Origin: an uncultured Pirellulales bacterium | Lineage (GTDB): Bacteria; Planctomycetota; Planctomycetia; Pirellulales; Lacipirellulaceae | DNA length: 5,397 nt | NCBI GenBank assembly: GCA_947258835.1 | Contig: CAMYJY010000035.1 | Coordinates: forward strand, 1-5,397 | Reading direction: 5' to 3' | Shown: piece by piece, positions 1 to 5,104 of the stretch | Layout of the letters: the number at the start of each line of letters is the position of its first letter | Position numbering within the stretch: the first letter of the stretch is position 1 | Made by a program: the position numbers and the translations under genes | Notes under the pieces: generated by a model | Seen by the model: the letters and a program-made list of their open reading frames with translations, nothing else | Databases searched by the model: none | What the model was told of the DNA's origin: nothing

Positions 1-360
1 TGCTGCGAGCCTAGCTGTGGCTCTGCCTCAAAATGCTGCTGCAAAAAGCACCCGCTCTTGAGCCGGCTGTTCCAGCGGAAGCACTCTTGCTGCGAACCCA
101 GCTGTGGCTGCGACGATGGCTGCTGTGATGATGGCTGCTGCGAAGCCAGCTGTGGCTGTGCCGACGATGGTTGCTGCGACGATGGTTGCTGCGACGATGG
201 CTGCTGCGAGCCCAGCTGTGGCAGTGCCTCGAACTGCTGCTGCAAGAAGCACCCGCTGTTAAGCCGACTGTTGGAGCGCAAGAAGTCTTGCTGCGAGCCC
301 AGCTGTGGTTGCGACGACGGCTGCTGCGGCGACGACTGCTGTGGTGACGACTGCTGCTGC
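1..360 (+). repeat. Coding tandem repeats: 201-bp unit with nested 15-bp DDGCC units
   Basis: Bases 1-141 recur from 202 onward with mostly synonymous or conservative changes, such as aaatgctgctgcaaaaag against aactgctgctgcaagaag. Inside each unit, a 15-bp module encoding C-D-D-G-C recurs at 109-138 and 160-207, and in altered order (CGDDC) at 322-360. This nesting suggests growth by repeated slippage or unequal exchange. The repeats also keep the opposite strand open for long stretches, which creates spurious antisense ORFs. Confidence 0.8.
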
Positions 361-498
361 GGTTGCGACACCATGGGCGGTGCCGCCAGGGACAGCGGAC
401 CGACCGAAGCCGCACCGATTCCGCCTGCACCTGTGGCGGATCCGGCTGCTCGGATCGCGCAACCTCGCAAGGTCGTGAGTGCGAGCTTCGTTCGCTAA
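1..498 (+). CDS. Cys-rich tandem-repeat protein, 5' end outside window
   Basis: The frame is open from base 1 to TAA at 496-498, giving 165 visible residues; the start lies upstream, and the in-frame TTG at 58 falls inside a repeat and is not a believable start. Two copies of a long unit are visible: residues 1-67, and a shortened copy from 68 to about 121, offset by exactly 201 bp. Each copy reads CCEPSCGSAS, then CCC, a basic-hydrophobic stretch (KKHPLLSRL), another CCEPSCGCDDG, then short CCDDG or CCGDD modules. About 38 of the first 123 residues are Cys. The last ~40 residues are Cys-free, Pro/Ala-rich and end in SASFVR. Cys- and Pro-rich proteins of this look are common in Pirellulales, and early work reported cystine-rich proteinaceous cell walls there. 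A disulfide-linked surface protein or a metal binder are both possible inferences. Neither a signal peptide nor a promoter can be judged because the 5' end is missing. Confidence 0.8.
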   Translation, partial: CCEPSCGSASKCCCKKHPLLSRLFQRKHSCCEPSCGCDDGCCDDGCCEASCGCADDGCCDDGCCDDGCCEPSCGSASNCCCKKHPLLSRLLERKKSCCEPSCGCDDGCCGDDCCGDDCCCGCDTMGGAARDSGPTEAAPIPPAPVADPAARIAQPRKVVSASFVR

Positions 499-522
499 GA
501 GAATAGGAGAGCGTCCCCCTCT

Positions 523-569
523 GAGGACCTGTCTCGGGCTTACGGGCTTGGGGCAGGTTCTTTTTTTTT
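523..569 (+). terminator. Intrinsic terminator of the Cys-rich gene
   Basis: A long hairpin pairs 523-540 with 545-562 (18 pairs, several of them G-U) around the 4-nt loop TACG at 541-544. It is followed directly by nine T at 561-569, the first two of which also pair in the stem. It starts 25 bp after the stop at 498, which fits termination of the plus-strand gene. The opposite strand has no T-tract on its exit side, so it should work in one direction only. Confidence 0.85.
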
Positions 570-652
570 ACTTCTACTTCAGCCATCTGCGGTAGTCAGG
601 TCGTAAGAGCAGGCTGCTGCACTTGGCTGCATCGTAACTTTTTTTGCTGCGT

Positions 653-997
653 TTATTTCTTCCGCAAGACGGCGAAGTTCTCATCGGGCATCAGCATGGT
701 GCTGACTCGAAAACCAAACTTGTCACCAATTTTCACGGCTTCGCCCGCGGCCACCGCTTGATTGCCTACGTAGAGCTGCAACATCTCATGGCAAGCTTTG
801 TCGAACTTAATAATGGTGCCCTGGGCCAGTTCGGTAACGTCTTGTAGTTTCTGTTTTTTGGCTGCCAACAACACCTGCACCGGCAGGCTAATTTTCAGTA
901 GGCTCCGGGAATAATCGGGCAAATCGGACACATCGACCGCCGCGGGCCGGGCCGGTTCGTGATCCTCGCCTGTCGCGCTAGCTTGTGGTTCGCTCAT
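653..997 (-). CDS. fliN: FliN-like flagellar motor switch / SpoA-domain protein
   Basis: 114 aa. Residues ~33-105 form a SpoA (FliN/FliM C-terminal) domain: a leading strand LLKISLPVQVLLA, then LQDVTELAQGTIIKFDK (residues 51-67), then LYVGNQAVAAGEAVKIGDKF (75-94), in the order and spacing seen in FliN. The first ~30 residues are acidic, Pro/Ala-rich and probably disordered. FliN forms the lower C-ring of the flagellar rotor, where it helps bind CheY-P and engages the FliH export complex; SpoA domains also occur in type III secretion C-rings (SctQ/YscQ). The ATG at 995-997 is the only Met upstream of the domain, and no clear Shine-Dalgarno precedes it. No other flagellar gene lies nearby, so the flagellar role rests on the domain alone. 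It is divergent from nadA and convergent with the Cys-rich gene. Confidence 0.82.
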   Translation of the reverse strand: MSEPQASATGEDHEPARPAAVDVSDLPDYSRSLLKISLPVQVLLAAKKQKLQDVTELAQGTIIKFDKACHEMLQLYVGNQAVAAGEAVKIGDKFGFRVSTMLMPDENFAVLRKK

Positions 998-1081
998 GGC
1001 AGCAGAAAGCTCGCGTGTGGGATGGGTAAACCCCTGGCCTGGTGGGCCTGGGCAGCGTACATGTTATCGGCCCACTTGACC

Positions 1082-1106
1082 GGCAAACTTTGCCCAGTTC
1101 GCGAAC
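1082..1106. promoter_or_regulatory. Two adjacent dyads between fliN-like gene and nadA
   Basis: The divergent 188-bp spacer holds a 13-nt dyad GGCAAA-C-TTTGCC (1082-1094). Two bases later comes a perfect 10-bp palindrome GTTCGCGAAC (1097-1106). Close, perfect dyads in a shared upstream region could be protein-binding operators for one or both genes. I cannot match them to a known regulator, and short palindromes do occur by chance. Confidence 0.3.
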
Positions 1107-1125
1107 CTCCCCACCACTGCTAGCG

Positions 1126-1152
1126 TTGCAGCGACCGCGGGCCTATTATAAA
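1126..1152 (+). promoter_or_regulatory. Weak candidate sigma70-type promoter of nadA
   Basis: TTGCAG (1126-1131) and TATAAA (1147-1152, overlapping TATTAT at 1144) are 15 bp apart, 33 bp before the nadA ATG. The spacer is shorter than the usual 17 bp, so this is only a candidate. The AT-rich TATTATAAA stands out in otherwise GC-rich DNA. Confidence 0.3.
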
Positions 1153-1185
1153 GCGGATATTCCCTCCCTCCAGCGAAGATGATCC

Positions 1186-2310
1186 ATGCGTGCCGCCGCC
1201 TACGAGCTGCAACCCTATAAGTCCCTGGCCAACGACGTGCTGGTGGCCCGCATCCAAGCCGTCCGCGACCAGCTGGGCCAGCAACTGTTGATCCTGGGGC
1301 ACCATTACCAACAGGACGAAGTGATCGAGTTGGCCGACCTGCGGGGCGACAGCTACCAGCTCAGCCAGACGGCGGCCGCCAGCACCGCTTGTCGCCATCT
1401 GGCCTTTTGCGGCGTGCATTTCATGGCGGAAACGGCTGATATTTTGGCCAACTGCCCCGCCAAATTGGCCCAGCGGGATGGTGAGCGAATCCAGGTCTAT
1501 CTGCCCGATCTGGCAGCCGGTTGCTCCATGGCCGACATGGCGGCGATCGAGCAAATCGAGGATGCCTGGGATCAGCTGGCCGAAGTGGTCGATGTGGCGG
1601 ATATCACGCCCGTGACCTACATCAACTCCGCCGCCAGCCTGAAGGCCTTTGTCGGGCAACACGGAGGCATCGTCTGCACCTCCTCCAATGCCCAGGCAGC
1701 GCTGGCATGGGCCTTCGCCAAAACCCAGCGGGTGATGTTCTTCCCGGATCAACATCTGGGACGCAATACGGCCCTCGGGATGGGCATCTCGGCTAGCCAG
1801 ATGCCCGTGTGGGATCCCTTCGCCGCGGAGCTGGGTGGCAATTCGGAGCAGTCGCTGCGGGACAGCAAGGTCATTTTGTGGCAGGGCCATTGCAGCGTGC
1901 ACCAGATGTTTCGCCCGGAACATGTGGCGCAGTTTCGTGAACAGCACCCGGGCATCAAAATTCTCGTGCATCCCGAGTGCCCCCGCGAGGTTTTTGAGTT
2001 GGCCGACGAATCCGGTTCCACCGGCAAAATCATCAACACCGTGGCGGCAGCTGCCCCGGGAACCCAATGGGCCATTGGCACCGAATTGCATTTGGTCAAT
2101 CGACTGCAACAAGAACACCCCGAGCAGGAAATCCACTTCTTGTCGCCCGTGGTTTGCATGTGCGCCACGATGTACCGCATCGACCTGGCCCATCTCTGCT
2201 GGACCTTGGAAAACCTGGCCGCGGGCACGCCGGTCAATACGATCGAAGTCGACGCCGAGACCGCCAGGTGGTCTTTAGTGGCCCTCGAACGAATGCTCGA
2301 TGTGCGCTAG
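1186..2310 (+). CDS. nadA: Quinolinate synthase A
   Basis: 374 aa, within the usual NadA size range. NadA is a [4Fe-4S] enzyme that condenses iminoaspartate (made by NadB or an aspartate dehydrogenase) with dihydroxyacetone phosphate to give quinolinate for NAD synthesis. Motifs in order: LILGHHYQQDEVIELADLRG (35-54, substrate-binding His and Tyr), a cluster-ligand Cys in DLAAGCSMAD (C113), FFPDQHLGRNTA, the second ligand in WQGHCSVH (C236), HPECPREV (262-269), GSTGKII, and a third ligand in VVCMCATMYRID (C324 or C326). All three cluster positions are present, so it should be active. The ATG at 1186 is preceded only by a weak GAAG; an ATG at 1179 is out of frame. Neither nadB nor nadC is adjacent, so it is a stand-alone gene. 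It ends 8 bp from the convergent gene on the other strand. Confidence 0.96.
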   Translation: MRAAAYELQPYKSLANDVLVARIQAVRDQLGQQLLILGHHYQQDEVIELADLRGDSYQLSQTAAASTACRHLAFCGVHFMAETADILANCPAKLAQRDGERIQVYLPDLAAGCSMADMAAIEQIEDAWDQLAEVVDVADITPVTYINSAASLKAFVGQHGGIVCTSSNAQAALAWAFAKTQRVMFFPDQHLGRNTALGMGISASQMPVWDPFAAELGGNSEQSLRDSKVILWQGHCSVHQMFRPEHVAQFREQHPGIKILVHPECPREVFELADESGSTGKIINTVAAAAPGTQWAIGTELHLVNRLQQEHPEQEIHFLSPVVCMCATMYRIDLAHLCWTLENLAAGTPVNTIEVDAETARWSLVALERMLDVR

Positions 2311-2318
2311 GCGAGCGG

Positions 2319-2663
2319 CTACGTTTGCTGGCCACCATCGGCCTGGCGGGCCATTTCCAGCGGAGAAAGTTTTTTCGCCACGGGTGCCGCCGGTTGCTTG
2401 GGTTTTTTCGCTGCGGTCTGCGGGGCGGCCGTGGGCCGTGGGGCCGGTTTATCGACGACTTTCAGATAATCCAAGTCGATGTCGTACCAACCAATATTTA
2501 GGTGGTAGTCCAAAAACTCCACCAGGGCCCGGCCGTTCATATTGACCGTCTTCACCTGCCCCACGAGATCCTGAAAACGTGCCAGCTCCGGTCGCTGCCC
2601 ATCCACCACCACGTACTTGTCCGTGTATTCTTGTTTGATCTTTTCGATCTGAGGGAAAACCAT
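2319..2663 (-). CDS. Unknown small protein with SH3/KOW-like core and basic Pro/Ala tail
   Basis: 114 aa from the ATG at 2661-2663. Residues 1-70 form a compact domain: a charged helix (MVFPQIEKIKQEYTDKYVVV), then a beta-rich part with VGQVKTVNMNGRALVEF (34-50) and NIGWYDIDLDYLKVVD (56-71). The glycine-turn-strand pattern resembles SH3/KOW-type barrels, but I do not recognise a named family and assign no function. Residues 72-98 are a Pro/Ala/Lys linker, followed by a short C-terminal motif LSPLEMARQADGG. The frame stays open upstream to a TTG at 2750, but that extension (Trp/Ser-rich, no ribosome site) looks unlike the rest; the ATG before MVFPQ is the better start, though no Shine-Dalgarno is visible there either. 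There is no signal peptide or membrane segment. It resembles small proteins I associate with planctomycetes, by recall only. Confidence 0.72.
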   Translation of the reverse strand: MVFPQIEKIKQEYTDKYVVVDGQRPELARFQDLVGQVKTVNMNGRALVEFLDYHLNIGWYDIDLDYLKVVDKPAPRPTAAPQTAAKKPKQPAAPVAKKLSPLEMARQADGGQQT

Positions 2664-2761
2664 CGCCAGCGACCAGCTATGAGAAGGAGGCCATGCCAGG
2701 GCAGAAACTTGCCATTCTCCAATTGTCTCCCAAACCAGCGTCTCAGGCAATGGGCCGCAGC

Positions 2762-2801
2762 ACCTGCCCCCGGCTCGAACGGGGGACCTGCCCCCGGCAG
2801 G
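2762..2801. repeat. GC-rich hairpin pair with 13-bp direct repeat
   Basis: ACCTGCCCCCGGC occurs at 2762-2774 and again at 2786-2798, a 24-bp offset. The first copy forms a stem of CCCCCG (2767-2772) with CGGGGG (2780-2785). The second is part of the hairpin CCTGCC-CCC-GGCAGG (2787-2801). Neither is followed by a T-tract on either strand. They lie in the upstream region of the minus-strand gene that starts at 2663. Confidence 0.6.
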
Positions 2802-2838
2802 AGCGCGCCTCGCGGTTTACAACAGGCATGATATTATT

Positions 2839-2874
2839 CCACGTCATTCCCGATGCCACGTCATTCCCGATGCC
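2839..2874. repeat. 17-bp tandem repeat of REP left-arm half-copies
   Basis: Two perfect copies of CCACGTCATTCCCGATG (2839-2855 and 2856-2872) run straight into a third CCACGTCATTCCCG that is the left arm of the full element starting at 2875. They are half-copies of the same ATTCCC repeat without the returning GGGAAT arm. Confidence 0.8.
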
Positions 2875-2949
2875 ACGTCATTCCCGCGGAGGCGGGAATC
2901 CAGTAGCAGGCGCAGGTCGTCTAGATTCCCGCCTCCGCGGGAATGACGT
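2875..2949. repeat. REPIN-like element, copy 1
   Basis: A perfect 26-bp inverted repeat (2875-2900 with 2924-2949) encloses a 23-nt loop (2901-2923). Each arm itself holds the short palindrome ATTCCCGC-N4-GCGGGAAT (20-mers at 2880-2899 and 2925-2944). The core fits the general ATTCCC-N8-GGGAAT pattern of widespread bacterial REP/dRS3-type repeats. Two REP palindromes in inverted orientation around a conserved spacer is the arrangement called a REPIN, which is moved in trans by a RAYT (TnpA-REP) transposase. No transposase gene is in this window. Confidence 0.85.
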
Positions 2950-2952
2950 AGG

Positions 2953-2991
2953 AGGTCGTCTAGATTCCCGCCTCCGCGGGAATGACGATAG
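2953..2991. repeat. Extra right arm, 39-bp direct duplication
   Basis: Bases 2914-2952 (end of the loop plus right arm of the first REPIN-like copy) are repeated directly at 2953-2991, differing only at the 3' edge (GACGTAGG against GACGATAG). The duplicated arm keeps the full ATTCCCGC/GCGGGAAT core at 2964-2983. It could pair with the left arm at 2875-2900 as an alternative to the nearer right arm. Confidence 0.8.
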
Positions 2992-3022
2992 GAGAAATCA
3001 CACATATTTTAGATCAATTTAC

Positions 3023-3057
3023 TTCTGAGAGAACGGCCTCTGGCCGTTCTCTCAGAA
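3023..3057 (-). terminator. Perfect 16-bp hairpin over the stop codon of the prfB-unit second gene
   Basis: Bases 3023-3038 pair perfectly with 3042-3057 around a 3-nt loop. The TGA stop of the minus-strand gene (3052-3054) lies within the first arm as transcribed. The sequence after the hairpin on the minus strand (GTAAATTGATC) has no real T-run, so this is a terminator-like or 3'-end-protecting stem rather than a textbook intrinsic terminator. Confidence 0.55.
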
Positions 3058-3690
3058 ACTGCAGCAGAGGGCATAACGCCACTGGACGGTGGCCGGGTAC
3101 TGCCCGGGCACCTGACCGCTGGGTTCAAAACGCAGTCGCCCCGTCTCCGCCATCAAGGCGGTCCCTCCACGCGTGTGGGAGTCGGCCGGCAGCGGCAAGG
3201 CCAGGATCTGGCCCCCGCCCTGGTTGGTCCACAGGAAGCCGTCGTCCCCCTGAGGTTGCCCAGGCACGGTCTCGGTACACCGATAACCGCTGCCCAAGGT
3301 TGTCGGCTCCGCTTTCAAGCGACAGGCCACGTCGAAAATCAGCCCGTGGCTGCCCGGCTGGAGCCCAGCGACGGCCGCCGGCTGGGACACAATTTCCACT
3401 GCGGCGCGAACCGTCAAGGACCAATGCCCTTGCGACGTAGCACCGGTCAGCAAGAGTGTCTGCTGTTGGCGATAGAGTTCCGTCCAGGGTGGACTCGCCG
3501 GAAAACAGGCCACCGCGGTATCCTCCACGGAGGTGCACAGCGACACCACCCCCTGGTCGGTCACGGCACACAGGGTGTGGCCCAACCGATCGCCCTGTTT
3601 TTTAAACTCCACGCGGACACCCCGGCCCTGAGCGTCCAGGGCGGCGAGCACCTCGGGGCCAGTTGGGTCCGCGGGGGACGGCAGGGTCAC
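3052..3690 (-). CDS. Unknown protein translationally coupled to prfB
   Basis: 212 aa. I do not recognise a family. The predicted protein is soluble and probably beta-rich, with many Gly/Thr/Val strands, no signal peptide and no membrane segment. Visible landmarks are RVEFKKQGDRLGHTLCAV (26-43), a central SQGHWSLTVRAAVEIVSQ region, GLIFDVACRLKAEPTTLGSG, a Gly-rich DDGFLWTNQGGGQILALPLP segment, and a C-terminus VQWRYALCCSF. The start is GTG at 3688-3690, whose GTGA overlaps the prfB stop by 4 bp. GGAGG (3701-3705) sits 10 nt upstream inside the end of prfB, which strongly supports this start and translational coupling. Co-expression with release factor 2 suggests, but does not show, a link to translation. 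The next Met is far downstream near the C-terminus, so no alternative ATG start is available. A strong hairpin overlaps its stop codon. Confidence 0.72.
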   Translation of the reverse strand: MTLPSPADPTGPEVLAALDAQGRGVRVEFKKQGDRLGHTLCAVTDQGVVSLCTSVEDTAVACFPASPPWTELYRQQQTLLLTGATSQGHWSLTVRAAVEIVSQPAAVAGLQPGSHGLIFDVACRLKAEPTTLGSGYRCTETVPGQPQGDDGFLWTNQGGGQILALPLPADSHTRGGTALMAETGRLRFEPSGQVPGQYPATVQWRYALCCSF

Positions 3691-4809
3691 AAGACCGTTT
3701 CCTCCACCGGTTGTCCGGCTCGCCAGCGGAGCGTGGCCTCCAAAAAACCTTGGATGTCACCATCCAGGACCGCTTGAAAATTGCCCCTCTGATATTTGGT
3801 CCGCGCGTCTTTCACGCGCTGGTCCGGGTGCAAAAAATAATTCCGGATTTGCGAACCAAAACCGGTCCGGGCCTGTTGCTGATAACGGGACATCTCCTCG
3901 GCCTCACGTTGTTCCTCGGCTTGCCGGGCCAGGCGGGCACGGAGCATTTTCCAGGCGGTGGCACGATTTTTGTGCTGGCTGCGTTCGTTCTGACATTGCA
4001 CCACGATGCCCGTCGGCACATGGGTCAGGCGGATGGCGCTGTCGGTCTTGTTGACATGCTGTCCCCCCGCGCCACTGGCACGGTAGGTATCCACCCGCAC
4101 ATCCGCTTCGTTAATTTCAATTTCCACCGCATCCGAAATTTCCGGCGCCACGTCCACCGCGGCAAAACTGGTTTGGCGTTTGCCTTCCGAGTTGAAGGGG
4201 CTGATCCGAACCAAACGATGCATGCCCGTTTCACCCCGCAGGTACCCGTAAGCCATGGGTCCACGTATCACAACAGCCGCATGGTTGATCCCGGCCTCCT
4301 CATTGTCTTGGCGATCAATGAGGGAGACGGCATAGTCGTTTTTCTGCGCCCACTGCAGATACATGCGGAGCAGCATTTCGGCCCAGTCATTGGCGTCGGT
4401 ACCTCCGTCCCGGGCGTGGATGGTGAGAATCGCACCGGCCGCATCATGCGTGCCGCTGAGCAAGGCCTGCAGTTTCAGCTGTTCCAGGACGGCCTCCAGC
4501 TGCTCGACTTCGACCGGGACCTCGTCGGCAAAGGAGGCATCTTCCGCGGCCATTTCAATCATCGTGGTCAAGTCTTCACTGGCGGCCAGGGCATCGTCCA
4601 GCGGTTTGACCACCGCCAGCAGGGACTTGCGGTCCGAGACTTTGGACTGTGCCGCCTCCTGGTCGTTCCAGAAATCAGCCTGGGCCATGTCCGCATCGAT
4701 CGCGGCGATCTGCTGCTGCTTGGCAGCACAGTCAAAGAGAGTCCCGCAGCTGAATGATGGTGGCGTGGATCGCCCGCCCGCGATCCGACCATTCCTTGTC
4801 CAGTGCCAT
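3687..4809 (-). CDS. prfB: Peptide chain release factor 2, made by programmed +1 frameshift
   Basis: RF2 reads UGA and UAA stop codons and triggers hydrolysis of peptidyl-tRNA on the ribosome. Translation starts at ATG 4807-4809 (GGAG at 4817-4820, 7 nt upstream) and runs 25 codons (MALDKEW...QLRDSL) to CTT-TGA-C. A +1 shift there gives Leu-Asp and continues for 348 residues in the next frame, 373 aa in all (E. coli RF2 has 365). Seen in the product: coiled N-terminal domain (DADMAQADFWND), GGTDANDWAEMLLRMY, the RF2-type stop-recognition tripeptide SPF (203-205), and GGQ in ASGAGGQHVNKT (248-250); both motifs sit two residues from their E. coli positions. Without the shift the product stops at 25 aa; a naive ORF starting at 4874 gives a false Ser/Pro/Trp-rich N-terminus. 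The stop overlaps the next gene's start. The frameshift gives autoregulation: low RF2 favours shifting. Confidence 0.96.
4731..4746 (-). promoter_or_regulatory. prfB programmed +1 frameshift site
   Basis: On the minus strand the slippery heptamer CTTTGAC occupies 4737-4731, with in-frame TGA at codon 26, the same codon as in E. coli. Peptidyl-tRNA-Leu slips from CUU to UUU, skipping one U, so GAC is read next. In E. coli an AGGGGG Shine-Dalgarno-like stimulator ends 3 nt before CUU. Here the matching six bases (4746-4741) are CGGGAC, keeping only the GGG core, so pairing with the anti-Shine-Dalgarno sequence would be weak. Confidence 0.93.
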
Positions 4810-4816
4810 GATGGGA

Positions 4817-4820
4817 CTCC
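4817..4820 (-). promoter_or_regulatory. Ribosome binding site of prfB
   Basis: GGAG on the minus strand with a 7-nt spacer to ATG 4809-4807. It supports this start in the zero frame rather than any start in the shifted frame further upstream. Confidence 0.6.
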
Positions 4821-4930
4821 AAAAGATAAAGAAACATGCTTTGTGAGTGAGGCTGTGGCTGGCGAAACCGCCAACCGACCCTAGACAATCTCACCAATTT
4901 CAGCGGGGACCGCAAGCCGAAAAGAACGAC

Positions 4931-4979
4931 TGGCGGGAATCTAGCTTGCTCAGGTTCACGTCGTTCCCGTCGTCACCCC
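4931..4979. repeat. Degenerate REP half-copies left of REPIN-like copy 2
   Basis: GGCGGGAATCTAG (4932-4944) matches the distal half of a REP arm and its flank. CACGTCGTTCCCG (4957-4969) is a one-base variant of CACGTCATTCCCG. Both look like decayed or partial copies of the element that follows at 4980. Confidence 0.55.
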
Positions 4980-5054
4980 ACGTCATTCCCGCGCAGGCGG
5001 GAATCTAGACGAATCGCGCCGACTACTGGATTCCCGCCTACGCGGGAATGACGT
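4980..5054. repeat. REPIN-like element, copy 2 (inverted relative to copy 1)
   Basis: Inverted arms 4980-5005 and 5029-5054 (26 bp, one mismatch, C4994 opposite A5040) surround a 23-nt loop (5006-5028). The reverse complement of this loop matches the loop at 2901-2923 at 18 of 23 positions (shared cagtag, ggcgc and cgtcta blocks). The element is therefore the same 75-bp unit in the opposite orientation. Its 20-bp cores are at 4985-5004 and 5030-5049. It lies 171 bp upstream of the prfB start. Confidence 0.85.
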
Positions 5055-5090
5055 AGAGGAGTGCTGAGAATGACGTAGGGGAGTGCTGGG
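5047..5090. repeat. 22-bp tandem repeat of REP right-arm ends
   Basis: A 22-bp unit beginning AATGACGTAG and ending in GGAGTGCTGRG starts at 5047 and 5069 with two differences. A third, truncated copy (AACGACGGTAGG) begins at 5091. The unit starts with the last bases of the REPIN right arm, so the array grew from the edge of the element, as the 17-bp array did at the other locus. Confidence 0.75.
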
Positions 5091-5104
5091 AACGACGGTA
5101 GGAG

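Noticed and set aside
11..586. Long minus-strand ORF (191 aa, Ser/His/Arg-rich) opposite the Cys-rich gene, plus shorter ones at 28-252 and 259-462
   Set aside because: These are antisense shadows of the repeats; composition mirrors the complement of Cys/Asp/Gly codons, and the longest runs back through the intrinsic terminator.
1120..2193. 357-aa minus-strand ORF inside nadA
   Set aside because: It is antisense to an unambiguous nadA with all cluster cysteines; typical of high-GC coding DNA. The other ORFs inside 1521-2501 are shadows for the same reason.
2664..2750. N-terminal extension of the 114-aa protein to TTG at 2750
   Set aside because: It needs a TTG start, lacks a ribosome site, and its sequence (Trp/Ser-rich) is unlike the ordered domain that begins MVFPQIEK.
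2839..3000. CRISPR array
   Set aside because: The repeats are palindromic REP units with irregular periods (17, 39 bp) and conserved rather than unique spacers; no cas genes.
2693..3028. Plus-strand ORF starting ATG with a strong-looking AAGGAGG just upstream
   Set aside because: The spacing to ATG is only 2 nt, and the translation runs through GC hairpins and REP repeats (SRGGGNPV, DSRLRGND), the hallmark of spurious repeat-encoded ORFs.
3663..4757. 364-aa plus-strand ORF opposite prfB
   Set aside because: It is antisense to RF2, which carries SPF and GGQ motifs; no recognisable domain.
4738..4874. Extended N-terminus of prfB in the downstream (shifted) frame
   Set aside because: The extension lacks RF2 similarity, whereas the zero-frame ATG at 4809 plus the CTTTGAC shift gives the normal RF2 N-terminus and length.
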